Shown: positions 1-15,935, counted from the stretch's first letter. The stretch: 64,000 nt of DNA from Cristatella mucedo (GCA_009760855.2 WPIO01000001.1:22430001-22494000); one strand, 5' to 3'. The notes: generated by a model from the sequence alone, not told the origin. Numbers and translations are program-made.

Positions 1-2
1 AT

Positions 3-1780
<1,778 letters not shown>

Positions 1781-2109
1781 CCTTCAGTGAGCCGGCGAGC
1801 GTCCTGAGCCGCGTAGCGGTGAGCGCTCGCCAGACTGGGCGAGATTGAGCGCGTCGATTGGCGAATGCGGCCATCGCGCGAATTCCGAAGCTGAGAGCGA
1901 ATCGACCGCAGTCGCCATGGCTGCAAAGCGATGCCGGATGCTTCATTGCAGAACGCGGATGGGCGGCGTTTTCAGAAGGAGAGCCGTCAGTAAGCACAGT
2001 GCACCTGTTCCAACAACTCTCTAACGGCTTCGCGAGGGCACTTAAAGGCGCTTTGCCGCCACACCACGCCCAGTTCCCCAACACGTGGAAAAAAAGGCTT
2101 TTGCTAAAA

Positions 2110-2640
<531 letters not shown>

Positions 2641-2699
2641 GAGAAAGAGAAGATGGAGGTACAAGAGAGATGTATCCTTCTATAACAACTAACTAAATG

Positions 2700-2775
2700 A
2701 ATTTCTAATAGTAGTACATTTGAATGACGTATCAGAGAACTTAATTTCTTTCTAGGCACTTTACTTGTATAGAGA
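2700..2775 (-). mobile_element. LINE 3'-tail remnant
   Basis: The reverse complement matches the conserved LINE 3' end seen best at 52731-52775: AAAGTGCCTAGAAAGAAATT, then AAGTTCTCT. Only the terminal stem-loop survives; no coding part is attached. Confidence 0.6.
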
Positions 2776-2808
2776 AATGCAAGAGAGGCGGATAGAGACG
2801 GACCGGGA

Positions 2809-3199
<391 letters not shown>

Positions 3200-3200
<1 letters not shown>

Positions 3201-5460
3201 GACGAAAAGCTGTCAAAGTGTTGCGCTGCGGACCAGAAGCGAGCCGACACTTCGCTTTTGCACGGTTGGTCTGAACGTTTGCCTGAGCAAGGCCATGCAA
3301 GCACGAGTGCCTGTGGACATGGCGGGCATGCATTAGCTGAATCCGCTCGCGCTGGACGCGCCAGCCGAGCCGCAGGACAGATCAACGTCGTGTAACAGGC
3401 GCAAGCCCGTCTTCGAGTAATGCACGCACGTGGTGTTGTTTTGACAAGTAAAAGACGAATGGGACAGTCGCGCGCTGGATGCTCCCCAGACCGACACGGC
3501 GGCTGCTCGATCGTTGCCCGAGACGATAGCTAACGGCGCCCAAGGGGCGTGCTGCGCGTCCGCCGTGAGAGCGTCCTGCGGATCGCACGCAGGACGCTGG
3601 CGGCCGAGTGCTCAGCCATTGCGCCGGACCGATGAGTGCGGATCGGCGCGGTGCAGGTGCTCGGCGAGGTTCGCTCGCTCGCTCGCTCGCCGAGTTACAG
3701 GGATCAGGGCGCGCCGTCCAGCGCTCGCACGCGCGCCGATCCCTTTGGCCTGAGGCGCCTAGGCGAGCGCCGCCTCAACTCACGCTCACCTGGCGCACTG
3801 ACCGAATGGCAGACAGCGCTTTCCCTCGCGGGCCAAGGGGACCGTGGCGGCCTAACGAATGACCTTCCAGCTCCAAACTCTACACACACTCGCCCTGGGG
3901 CAGTGTTTCGTGGATTTTTGCGTGGTAGCCGGCTTGGCGAGTCAGCGCCCAGGCGCTCTCTCCAGCCATAGTCTCGCGCCGATTCTCGAGCCGAACCCCC
4001 GCCCGCCCAGCAGTTTGGTCTTTCGCCCCACCCCCCGCCCGGGAGGTGGCGGTGGCGGCCCGTCGCGACTACGGCGTCAGCGGCCGCGCGGTGCAGGCGA
4101 CCGCTCTTAGCGGCGTTTTGTGTTTGCTCATTCAGAGCCGCATGCGCGCTAGGAAATTACTCGCCCCGAGGCCATCGGCTAAAAACAAAAGCAGTCGACG
4201 TATCCACTCGTCCACCGAGATACGAGATAGCGACAGTCGCCGGGCACGGAGGTCAAGCGAGCTGGGCGCACCTCGAGTCGCCGGCGCTCTTCGTCTCGGG
4301 CGCTCTACTGCTGCCGCCGCCGCTGCCGCAGCCGCTGGCGGAGGTAGTGGGGCGCGCGGTTGGTGGATGGCAGCGCCGCAGCCGTCGCTCTAGCAGCAGC
4401 AGCCGCCTCTTTGGATTGGTACAGCTTCTCTTGCGGCTGGCGCAGAGCCGACGAGCGCGCTCGCTTCGGCTTCGCCGCCGCCGCCGCGGGGCAGGCGTCC
4501 CCTAGGAAGAAGCTCGCGCCGATTCACGCCGGGCCGCAAAGCCAGCGGCGACCCGCCCACGACGGCTGCGAACTGTGTGGATTAGGGGGCGAGCGAGCGG
4601 GCGAGTGGGCGGCTTGGGGAGCGAACGGAGGATGTGAGACGCTGCCGCGGGCGATGGGCGGCTGCCGAGGCCATAGGCGCCGCACCGGCGCGGCGCCGTC
4701 GGTGCGGCTAGCGAGCAGGGCAGGCGCGCTGGCAGCACCGACACGAGGGCACTGCAACCGGCGTGTCCGTCGAAGCCCTAGCGCTCAAGGCCCAAGGCCA
4801 GCGTCGCGGCGGAGTCGTGCAGGCTGCGACAGCGAGCCGCACTTGCACTGACCGGCGGCTGCGGGCGTCTTGGTTTTCGGACTGGCTGCCCGAAGGCGCG
4901 CCAAGCCAATCTGACGGCGAGGCGCGCGAGCGACGCGCTGACCTTAACGGGATTCTCGAAAGCTTACGTCGTCGAATACCTCGCGGCGGTGCTGACGATC
5001 CGCTAATTAAATAAATTACGCCAAATACTTAATCAGCCGGAGCAGTCAACCGTCGCCCAGGAAATAGATCGATAGATATTGCGCAGCCATTCGAACCGCG
5101 TGCGTGCGTGCGAGCAGCAGCAGTGGCGCGCTCGCGAAAGCCCGGAGGTCGCTCTGAGACCGCCGCGAGGTGTCGCGCCCACCTACGCACCGACTCGGCG
5201 CTCTCCGGCTGCTCAGGCTCGCGGGATCTAGCCGCGGCTACCCGCTGCGAGGGCGCTCCGTCGTCGGCAGTTCTCGCGGCGCCCCGAGCGACGCCGCGAC
5301 CGCGAAAGGGCGCGAACGGACTTCGGCTGCGTCACGATGTGTGATTGGCGAGGTCTCTGGCTTTTCGCTGTCGCACTTGCTCGCCGGCATCGCTTTCCTT
5401 GCAGTCGCCACTCGCTTCCCAATGTGACCTGTGCGTCCGCCAAAGTGCTCCGCTCGCTGA
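3200..5460. other. CpG-rich GC-rich block, no gene recognised
   Basis: This is a second CpG-dense stretch, bounded on the left by the composite microsatellite. Open frames up to 163 codons occur on both strands but have the Arg/Ala/Pro/Gly-rich composition expected from GC-rich noncoding DNA. No domain or convincing splice structure was seen. Confidence 0.45.
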
Positions 5461-5469
5461 GCTATTTTT

Positions 5470-6540
5470 ATGACTAGTCCACTTTGCTGTCCTCCCTTTC
5501 TTGCTGCTGCCTTGCACGCACCTTAGCTCTGATCGTGAGCTTGCTACTCGCCTCGGCTCTCATGCGCACGGGCAAACTGAAACGGGCAGATGCGTGCGCA
5601 CGCCCGCGCACTCGAGACCGTAGCTCGCTTTCTGTAGTGCCGATGCCGGGTTTTTATTTCCTTCGATTGTGCTACTTCTCTTCTAAATCTTTTGAACTAC
5701 ACATTTCTCCGCCAATCCACGTTTCCTGCGCTGTTCACAGCATGACGTTTTGAGTCTGCAATATCGCAACGTCAGACACACGCTCTTTCGTCTAGCTCCA
5801 AGCTGCGCGCTCTCGCTCTAGGCCGCTCACTCTCTCTCTCTCTCTCTCTCACTCTCTCTCTCCTCCTTCATATTAATCTCCCGCTTTTGCTCTATCCCTG
5901 CTTTAATATTTAGATTCCAACCAATGCCCGAGCTTAATCTCCGTCTTCGCGCTTCGCGATGCCGCTTCTGCTGATGCTTTTATCTCTTAACTCTTCTTGC
6001 TCACTTTCGGGCTCTCAAAATCCCTGCTGTCCTTGAACTTAAGTTTGCCCCTCTTCTCGTGTTCTCGTTGCTCGGGCTCCGATGCGTTCTATGCGCTGTG
6101 ATCCATTCAGCTCGTCAGGCTGTCTGCTTCAGTTTTTCTAGTGCGGCAAACTTTGCGCGCATTTCTCACGATTTGTCGCCCTCTTTCTGTAGCTCAGTCG
6201 CTCTCTCTACTCCGTCCAAGCCGTCTATGACTGTCTCTGCCGCCGTCTATCTCTCTCCGTCTTTCATCCGTGTCTTCTCACTGTCCTCGTCTTTTGAACT
6301 ATCTCTCACTCGTCTTACTCACATACACGCACACACACACGCTCGCTCGCTCGCACGCACACATAAACACCCATACAAAACACACATACACAAGCACACA
6401 CACGCACACACACATATACTAGTTCTACTTGTCCAACTCCCCTATACTTCTCTTTACTTAGTTCGAGTTCTCTCTCCCCCCTTCTCTCTCTCTCTCTCTC
6501 TCACTCTCTGTTTCTCTTGGGGCTCCCTTAGTTGCTGACC
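5470..6540. other. Pyrimidine-rich region with (CT)n and (CA)n tracts
   Basis: The plus strand is rich in C and T. It holds (CT)n runs near 5829-5866 and 6482-6504 and an interrupted (CA)n tract near 6323-6416. No gene is recognised. Confidence 0.6.
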
Positions 6541-7930
6541 GGACGCTAGTTTTGGCACTCTGTTGGTCTGTTCGGTAACGTCATCGCAGCGACCGTTTGT
6601 CGCATTGGCGATGTAAAATATAACTGCGGTACACCGGTATGTTCGGTTGCGAATGGTCAACAATTATCAGCAACAATCGGTCGGAGACATTTTTCGCTGA
6701 CTCCTCAGCTGGTAAAGGAGCGGGTGCATGAATAAAAGCAGACGGCACGTCTGGTCCGTGAGAGATGGGCGCGCCTTCGTCACATCCAACGACTCGTCGG
6801 GGGCGGAGTGAGTGCGCTAGCGAAACGAGCGACGAGACCGGCGTGTGCGAGTGCCAGGAGGTGAGAGCGGCGGCGGCGGCGGGAGCGACAGCTCGCAACA
6901 ATGCCGCGACGGTCTGCCACGTTCAACAGTTGCCAGTACCGAGCATCCGTCCCGCCACGCCTCGGAAACGCGGAGCCACTAAATTTCACGCGATCCTGAG
7001 CTCGCTCGTCGCGGCCCCGGCTGCGACGAGCCGTCGGCTGCCGCCGCAGCGATTTCCGGAGCTCTCTCCGAGGGTAGACCACGGCCGCTGGAGGGCTGCA
7101 GCTTGCGCCGCCGACCGCCGCCGCTGGCTGGGTGTGGGGGCGGTCGGTGGACGTTGGAGCGGCGGGCCGCGAGACGCGGCCGGTGAGCCGGGCGCGCGGG
7201 AACTTGCAACATTCGCGCGACGGCAGCGGCGGCGTGCTTTGTCAGACTGAGGGGAACTGACCGCACTGGGCTATGCAGCAAGCGAGCGGCCGGGAGGCGG
7301 GCGGCGAGGAAGAGAGAGAGGGAGAGAGAGAGAGAGAGGGGGAGGGAGAAAGAGCGCGCGCGCCTGCGGCCTGCTCACCGGTGGCTGGCTGCCGTACAGC
7401 TGCCGCCCGCCGCGACGGCCGACTGAAAGCGTAAGCTTCGGCGGGTAAACAGTTGCAGCAATCTGGCGCCTCCTCCTCCTCCACCTCCTCCGCAGAAGGA
7501 GCGGATCAGGCCAATTATCGATCGGCCCAGTAGCGCGCGGAAGAGCGGCTATTGATAGACATGTCTGCGCAGCGCCTACACGCATTTGACGCCGCCCAGA
7601 GCAATAGCATTTGGTTCGATCCGCCGCCGCCGCCGCCGCCTACTCTGCAAAGCGAGCTCGTCGCTCGCACTCGTGCGAACCTCCTATCCTAAGCGAGCGG
7701 CGAGTAAGGCTATTAAAAAAGGCGAGAATAGCTCAAATCGTGTTCGTCCCAAAATACCAGAAGTCCGCCTTGAGTGCGTTGCTGAAGGAGGGGCGACAGA
7801 CCATAATTTCTTCGGCTTTGGTCTCTGCATGCACGCCGAAGCTCGAGAGCGAGACGACGAGTGGGAGTCGTCCCGAGGGAGGCCATCCCGAACCGCTCGC
7901 TCGGCCCGACATGGTGAGAGAGAGGGGAGT
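6540..7930. other. CpG-rich GC-rich block, no gene recognised
   Basis: CpG-dense sequence with a (GGC)n run near 6870, a short (AG)n tract near 7311-7340 and a (CCG)n run near 7621-7641. It ends at a long AG tract. Open frames on both strands are compositional; none is recognised. Confidence 0.45.
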
Positions 7931-7932
7931 GG

Positions 7933-8520
<588 letters not shown>

Positions 8521-8837
8521 TGACGAGTAGCGTCTGGAGTCGAAAAACATTGTGGAATCCATGAATATAGCGTTCGCTTGGTTGGCACGAGATGTCTGGC
8601 CAAAGCAACTTGACCGAATTCTCGTCCTGTCGCGTCTCGAAAAGCGGCCACCAGTTCTCGACCGCCGCACACAGCCGATCGCTACTCGCCGATTTATCTA
8701 AGACGAAGGACCGGTGGCTGCTCGTCCTCGGCGACCTTCGGAGGCGGCCTCGATCTCGCACGAGCAGCGCGAGTGTAGCAGCTGCTGCGTGACGTCATCC
8801 CACGCATCGGTCGCGTCAGGGCAGAGAATATCAATAA

Positions 8838-9260
8838 TATAAATAATAGTAGGTCGTTTGTATAGCGCCCTAAGAGAGCTTAAGCTCTATCCAGGCACTT
8901 CACAACTAGCTGAAAAAGAATCATTACCCGCTGAGTTAGTGAGATGCACGGTGTTGAGTACTAACAAGCGAACGAGTATCGTGCTTAAGCCTGCATGATA
9001 AAGAAAGCACAAAGACACTCGCGGCTACTTGTTACTAAGAACTATGGCTTGTAACACGCTGTGAATCATGCGCACGCGAAGCACACTGGATCAAAAACAG
9101 ATAAATTCCCTGGGACGAAGGGAAAACTTGAACACGCTAGTCTTTCCCGAGACTTAAGCGGATGCTAGATCATTACAGGTAGTGATCGTAGCCAGAAGTG
9201 AATTTTATACTTTAGGTGCATACGAGATAAAGGCTTGCTCGACAAACGGCTTCAATTAAG
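8838..9260 (-). mobile_element. Decayed LINE 3' end (CR1/L2-like)
   Basis: The minus strand begins its 3' end with an AT-rich tail and the terminal stem-loop (8850-8900 on plus). Near 9195-9245 it keeps the segment corresponding to the end of the reverse transcriptase frame, seen on plus as ATACTTTAGGTGCATACGAG, which matches the same position in the copies at 15.8 and 57.9 kb. Coding capacity is lost. Confidence 0.6.
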
Positions 9261-9384
9261 TTAAAGGGTCGTTGAGATGACCGGATGCACAAACAGGTGC
9301 GTTTTAAGCACAGTTAAATACGCCCATGTGGCGCCACCGAGCGTGATGGGAGGGAATGAGAATGTGAGAAACGAGAGAGCGAGT

Positions 9385-9433
9385 GCAGACAGGAGAGAGA
9401 CAGGCAGACAGGCGGGCAGACAGGCAGACAGAC

Positions 9434-9488
<55 letters not shown>

Positions 9489-9728
9489 TACACAGACAGA
9501 CGCAGATACCGTCAGACAGACAGACAGACCAGACAGACAGACAGACAGATAGACTGACGGAACAGACCGGACCAGACGAGACCGGACCAGACGAGATCAG
9601 ATCAGACCAGACCAGACCAGACCAGACCAGACCAGACCAGACCAGACCAGAGCAGATCAGACCAGGCCAGGCCAGGCCAGAAAGACTAGACCAGACACAG
9701 ACACAGACACAGACAGACAGACAAAGAC

Positions 9729-9813
<85 letters not shown>

Positions 9814-10290
9814 AAGAGAGACCAGACAAAAACAGGCAGACAGACAAAACAGACCAGACCAGACAGAGCAGGTCAGACAGACTAGACCAGACAGACCAGA
9901 CGAAAACAGAAAAAGACAGGCAGACAAAGATAGACAGACAGAGCAGACAGCCATACCAGAAATACAGAAAAGCAGACAGAGAGACGGTCAGAGAGACCAG
10001 ACACACAGACAGAGAGACAGACAAAACAGACCAGACAGGCTAAATAGACAGATAGAGGGACAGACAGACAGACATGCAGACAGACAGACATGCAGACAGA
10101 TAGACATGCAGACAGACAGACATGCAGACATGCAGACATGCAGACATGCAGACATGCAGACATGCAGACAGACAGACAGACAGACGGACAGACGGACAGA
10201 CGGGCAGAGGGGCAGCCGGACAGACGGACAGACGGAAACAGAAACGGACAGACAGAAAGTCAGGCAAGCAAGCAGACAAAAACGTGTGTA
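9385..10290. repeat. (CAGA)n / (AGACC)n / (AG)n / (CAGACATG)n mosaic
   Basis: A 0.9-kb simple-sequence mosaic. (CAGA)n occupies about 9410-9560, an AGACC pentamer array about 9595-9670, (AG)n 9738-9809, and (CAGA)n variants the rest, with a clean 8-mer array of ATGCAGAC near 10117-10168. All motifs share a CAGA core. Open frames such as runs of Cys-Leu-Ser or Gln-Thr-Asp are repeat translations. Confidence 0.95.
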
Positions 10291-10299
10291 CACACAGAG

Positions 10300-11725
10300 T
10301 AGCATACGGTCGGTCATGAAATTGTACTTCTCAATGCTTATGCGTATACCGAGGTACTGAGGTAGCAAGGACTTCTTCGTAATGTGTACGTAAGGTTATA
10401 CATGGGATAACGTTAAGCTTGTCGTGTATGCACGCGTACAGATGCAGATGTTTTTTGGTAGGGAAGGGCAGTCACGGCCAAATATTGGTATGGGGTCGTG
10501 CTGATACCAGTGAAACCAGCCTCGTTCTTAGTACTGCCGTCACGAGTGGCAGCATTGCATCTTAAGCGCTCACTGCACTGCTCACATTAATCAACTTAAA
10601 ATTACGCGAAAGTTACGTAGATCCTAATATAGCTGTTTTCTATGCTAACACGTCGGAACCGTAATGTAGCTCGAGTGCAATGTGTCTCCCGTGGATTTTA
10701 AGATCGTACACCGTTAGTCGTTGTTTTGGGCCGATTCGTTATAGAAGCTAGCACGTCACATGGCCGCGAGAAGGGTCTACAAGGTAGTACACTTGAGTTC
10801 TTTGCAACCAGCTCAGCCTTACCGTTGTTACAAATGTGGTGCGCAGCTTCCACGTCTGGTCAAAACTAGTCCGCCAACCAGCGTTCCTGATGGTGCTACT
10901 GTCAGCCGACGCCCGCCAAATACCGGTGACGCCTGAACTTTTTGGTACGATTTGCGACTTATAGGTGCTACATCAATGCAAGCAGGTACGCCGATAGTAG
11001 CACGAACGAAGCATTGAAGGGCGCTCGTAAAATTGCATAAACAAGTCCGCATCCTTAACTTACCCAAGTCTATTTAGCTGCAGTGGAGTATTACATGCGA
11101 TTGCAGGCGTTCAAAAGTGGCCACGACGTACATCAATGGCTCAGAGGCCTAGAGCTCAAACAGGCTCAAATGCCAATGCCGAGTCTGAATTCGCAATTCA
11201 CAGCCTGTCTCAAGGCATCAGCGCGTATGAGTCCTTGACCATAGATTATTGCATAATCGTGTAATCTCAAATAATGAATGTTAGTCATAATCTAACCGAT
11301 TTAGCTCTCCGCCCTTTCAACCAACAGCACGGGTGCTGATTGCTCGAGTTGGCGCTAATGCGAGCTAAACGGCCGCTCGCAACCTGGCGGCCTACTGCAC
11401 TTAGCGCGAGGCTAAGGGCTTGCTGTTTGGTCGCATCGCCACGCATGGCGGCGACGCAGAGCAGCGTCGCACTTGCTCGATTAAACTTGTCGGCCGAAAA
11501 GCCACCGCTCACGTCGGAAAGCAGCGCCACGCTAGCCGCTGAAGCGGTCGCGCCGCATCGGATCGTCGACTCGAAATGCATGCTCGCAGCCAGGTACTGG
11601 TCCGTCTTGCGGGGCATTGTCGCTTCGGGGCACGCTTATGTCGCCATCCCTTTGGACTTTCACCCACATCTGCTCTCGCTTCGGCCGCTTGAGATGAATG
11701 CGTCTGCTCCGACCTTACGTCGGAC
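10300..11725. other. Unannotated stretch with one dispersed-repeat segment
   Basis: No gene is recognised. About 10885-10935 shares the phrase GCCAAATACCGGTGACG and flanking similarity with 30075-30110, so part of the stretch is a dispersed repeat. A 110-codon minus frame (11285-11617) has an even codon composition but no recognisable domain and overlaps an equally long plus frame. Confidence 0.4.
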
Positions 11726-11727
11726 TC

Positions 11728-12304
11728 GAGGAGGAGGAGAAAGAGGAGGAGGAGGATGAGGGAGAGGGGAGGAGGAGGAGGGGGAGGGAGGGAGGGAGGG
11801 AGGGAGGGAGGGAGGGAGGGAGGGAGGGAGGAGGGAGGGAGGGAGGAGGAGGAGGAGGAGGAGGAGGAGGGAGGGAGAGAGAGGAGAGGAGGAGGGAGGA
11901 GGGGAGGAGAAGGAGGAGGAGGGAGGGAGGGGAGGAGGAGGAGGAGGAGGAGGAGGAGGAAGAGGAGGAGGAGGAGGAGGAGGAGGAGGAGAAAGAAGGA
12001 GGAGGAGGAGGAGGAGGAGAAAGAGGAGGAGGAGAAAGAGGAGGAGGAGGAGGAGGAGGAGGAGAAGGAGGGGGAGGGGGAGGGGAGGAGGAGGAGGGGG
12101 AGGGGGAGGAGGAGGGGAGGGAGGAGGAGGAGGAGGAGGAGGATGAGGAGGGAGGGAGGGAGGAGGAGGGAGGGAGGGAGGGAGGGAGGGAGGGAGAGAG
12201 AGGAGGGAGGAGAGGGAGGAGGAGGAGGAGGAGGAGGAGGAGGAGGAGGAGGGAGAGAGGAGGAGGAGGAGGAGGAGGAGGAGGAGGAGGAGGAGGAGGA
12301 GGGG
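11728..12304. repeat. Near-pure purine block (GGA/GGGA)n
   Basis: About 575 bases consist almost entirely of G and A on the plus strand, as GGA, GGGA and AGGAGG arrays with only a few T residues (near 11755 and 12142). Runs of (GGGA)n occur at about 11783-11850 and 12150-12195. All frames are open for long distances only because the repeats lack stops. Confidence 0.97.
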
Positions 12305-12309
12305 CATAC

Positions 12310-13807
12310 GATCGGAGAGGGGCGAGGGCGTTGGTTGAAGGCGCAGGTGCGCCCCAAGCGGAGATTGCCCACGGTTCGCCTCGCTGAGTTACGATTTGCC
12401 TCCAGTCTTCTGCAGCGCTGGCCGTACACGGCGCGTTCCGCGACCGTCCACTGCGGTTCGCGGTGCTAGCGACTGCTCGGCGACGGGGCAGGCCCGTCTT
12501 CAGACTGATCAGCGATTGTTGAACGATGAGTCTCGTCGTCCTCGCAAGCGGATCGTCGGGTACAACGACTCCCTTGACGTCCGTCAGCCAAATAGGCGTT
12601 CTATTGCAAGAACGGCTTGCCATTCTGTCAGCCCATTTCTTCCACTGTCATGTCGACTTACTCCCAGCAAAGGAACATGCCAAAATCATAACCTGCTTAG
12701 ACTAGAATAAGACAGCCAAACTAGCGCACTAGGCGTTTGTGCCAGTACTTCCAGATTATTATAATTTACGAAGTTTATGGTCGTATGAAGCTTACAGGAG
12801 GTTTGATTGGCAGTCCTACGAAGCTCTTCTTACGTTGCGCACGCAATGACGCTGGCCAGGGGAGGCGGGAGCAGGAACAGCTGCGAAAAAACGTCACCGA
12901 CAGGCGCTCACGCCGAGAGCACTCCGTCGCCGCTTGGATTAGACTAATAAATAACACCTCTGGCTGGATAAATACTGACGATGGCCATGGCGGTTGATCT
13001 TCAAGCGGCATCTTCTCAAATGGCGGTCGTTGGCGCAAGTCCAGCGGCCAGCTTGAAGTTGCAACGGTCCTACCTTCGAGCGGGCATCGGTAGGTAAGTG
13101 AACAGTGCTTAATGGTCGACGTTCTCATTAAATCGCAAAGGATTCGGCTGCCGATGCAACCGTGTCATGGGCACCTCTGCAGTATGCCCGCTGCTTCCCG
13201 CAGAAAAAAATCCATTTTGTCGGACGCTCGGCGCAACAACAATAGTGGCGTGTTTCTAAATCATTGTACAAGGAAGTCCACAAACTGATGGCGTATACTA
13301 GATAAGAAAATCTCATATTATCGTATGAAGAAAAGAATTTAGTAAGCCGAGACTAGGTAGAGACTGCCATCAACCGGTACCGAGGTTAGAAGTGGAGGCC
13401 ATATTGCTGCGGTCATTCTACCGTAATGTGTGGCGTCTCCTTAAGGAACTCGCTGGTTTTGGGAAAGGTAGCACACACTATCTCCCCTTAGGGATGTCGA
13501 GCAATGCAGGAGCGGACTGCGCACGCGCGCGTGTATGTGTGCGCGTGCGTAAATAAGTGTGCGCGCCTGAGTGCATATGGCTGCGTAAAGTTACCCCTAC
13601 CTGCCTGGACTTGATTACTTGGTGTAGCCTACGCAGCATCCGGTCGCCGACCGCAGCTGACGTTAAGATTGCAGCTCGGTGCCGGATTGCCATTAAAAAG
13701 GACATGCTAATGCATTCAGGAGGTGGGCCGAGATTTCGCCCCTCCAGCGCTCGCATGCCGTTTAGAGCCGTGGCTTTCATCTCTGAGTTGAGAGCAGCTG
13801 AACGAGA
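12310..13807. other. Stretch without recognised gene
   Basis: The sequence is of moderate GC content. Overlapping plus and minus frames of 60-125 codons occur near 12.4, 12.8 and 13.5 kb, but none has a recognisable domain or splice pattern. Confidence 0.35.
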
Positions 13808-13808
13808 C

Positions 13809-13849
<41 letters not shown>
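13808..13849. repeat. Short (AG)n tract
   Basis: About 20 AG units within otherwise unique sequence. Confidence 0.95.
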
Positions 13850-13850
<1 letters not shown>

Positions 13851-15170
13851 AATACACCATTGTCGTGGTGTCGTGGAAAGTCAAGGTTGCTGGATAGGCA
13901 GCCACTTTAGGATTTCCTGCTTCTCACTCTCAATGCAGAAGGCTGAAGGTCAGTCTGTTTTTATACAAACTAACTGGGCTGCGTTCTAGGATTCTGCCTC
14001 GCGCTGCAGAAGAAAGCGGCTGGCAGCTTGTCAAGAGGAAGTACTTCAAAATCAAGCTTCTTTCCCACTGGCAATGCTTGGAAGTAAGCAGGTTGAGCTT
14101 GTTCAGCCTCATTCGATGTCAGAACATCTGTTGAGTGACCGACCGATGCGTAGTGACCGCAATCTACCAGGGGGGGGGGGTTGGTGACGTATATCAATGA
14201 AAAGTGTAGTTACGCTCGTGCAAAACAGCGTGGGCATAGAAAATATAGGTATGAACATTTAGTGCCCAAAATAAGCACCAAATGGCAGTAAGTTCAACCG
14301 GGCAGTAGCAGCCGTAAACCCCAAACCATAAGCCATAAACGCCAAACCTATCTGAAAACATTTTTTATATAAACATAATAATATCAACCTGTATACTTCT
14401 GGGTGTACGGTCACAAGAGACATGTAAACGGAAGTCACGTAAGCGGAAGTCGCAAAGGGCTTACAAGGGATATTTACCTTTATTCAATCAAATAGTCCTT
14501 TAAAGATCTCTGAGCTTAAGACAGTAATAGTTCGGACGGACACCAATCAAACAACGCCGATGCACTTCGAAGGCCTACACATTTATTTACAAAGCCAGAG
14601 TTTTTCCACCAATGCGAAGGACAAATCTTTTATTGCAACGAGTCTGGAACAAAAAAGAGCGAAGCAAGCATAATTTAGACGTAGCTATTGGAGACAAAAA
14701 AGAAAAACAATCAAATCCGGAAGCCTTTCTGCGTCGAATTACAGAAACTCAACGGAAGTTTTAAATGCGACAAGCTCTACAACAGGAAAAGACCAAATAC
14801 AAAGCCCGAGAGTGTCGCGCTGCAAAAGCCAAGCGAGAGCCTCACTTATGATAAAATCAACGGCAGAAAGACACTGACGGCAAGGTTTGAGCACATCACG
14901 ACCCAGGCTGAGGGTTGAGTCCTTGCTCGGCTGTAGGCCGGGCACAACAGAAAGGCTGGCGGGCACTGAGCAATGAAACAATAGCATTTTCCGCGATATT
15001 TCACTCACAACATATCAGCGTCTGAGCGACTAGACTACTGCTGCGTTCTTTATTAAGGGCTAACGGCCCGTGTCCCCAATTGTCTGCAATTAGAGCAAAA
15101 AAAACAAACTGGTCTGTCGTCAAAAGTGTAGCTGCATAGTCAAATCACTTCTGTTTGAACTTCACCGGGT
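13850..15170. other. Stretch without gene; short GGAAGTC minirepeats
   Basis: A G run lies at 14170-14180. Near 14405-14455 the sequence carries CGTAAGCGGAAGTCG and related CGGAAGTC units that recur near 36900-36985, indicating remnants of a shared repeat. Nothing else was recognised. Confidence 0.4.
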
Positions 15171-15171
15171 C

Positions 15172-15460
15172 CTCAGCAAACATTAAATCGAATTCTTTCT
15201 CTCATCTAGAGGTCACTTCACTAGCCTATACGCGTCTACCTATCCGATCCCATCCCTCTCCCCATTTTGCTCTTGCACCATCCGCTCAGCAGCTACAAGT
15301 TGTCTCGCCTTTCCTCGCTGTCAATTGAAATTTTTTGGTTATCGGGCCCAACATTCGCATGTACCGAAAGTCTGGATTTGTTTCTGGCATCTATGACCAC
15401 ATGCAAAGACTGAACATCATTTTGTAAGACCCAGCTTAAGACTCATTCCTTTTAAGAATA
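15172..15460 (+). mobile_element. Decayed LINE reverse-transcriptase C-terminus (possible)
   Basis: Shifting between plus frames, the sequence ends with a Lys-Thr-His-Ser-Phe-like stretch near 15428-15450, resembling the usual end of the CR1/L2 reverse transcriptase frame (Lys-Thr-His-Leu-Phe). Frames are broken by stops. The assignment rests on faint similarity only. Confidence 0.3.
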
Positions 15461-15935
15461 ATAATAAATGTAACACACTAGATAAAGTGCCATAAGAGAA
15501 CTCAATCTCTTTCTAGGCGCTTTACATTTGATGCAAAGAAAGCATAATTGAGTGCTTAGTAGTAGCATGCTCAATAAAAAACAAGAATAAAATTGTTAGG
15601 GGTGACATGCACAGGGCCAGCATGCAAGTGTGGTTAGTGCCAGCATGCACAATGTCAGCACGCATAAACACATAAAGGACGAATCAGAGGGACCCACTAA
15701 ATGCAGTCAGAAAGAGATGCGTTTTTAGTTTCTTTTTAAATGTGGTCAAGTCAGGGGATGTCGTGATGGAAGTCGAGAGTGAGTTCCAGGCTTTAGGAGC
15801 ATACGAACTAACGGCACGGTCGCCAAAGGATTTGAGATTTGTACGAGGTATAGGTAAACAGTTAGATTCCGAAAGCAGGTGCTACAATGCTAAGCCTGGT
15901 GGGGCAGTAGATCTGATAGGTCTTCCTAAGCTTTT
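15461..15935 (-). mobile_element. LINE 3' end, 5'-truncated (same family as 52 kb copy)
   Basis: Read on the minus strand, this matches the last part of the 51.7-52.8 kb LINE: the end of the reverse transcriptase frame (plus 15770-15935), the 3' UTR with its repeated TGCTGACACTG-type units (15600-15670), the terminal stem-loop (15484-15530) and an (ATT)n remnant at 15461-15472. The coding part is fragmentary. Confidence 0.85.

Noticed and set aside
11509-12623. Frames of 200-300 codons on both strands across the purine block
   Set aside because: Open in nearly all frames because GGA/GGGA repeats lack stops; a compositional artefact.
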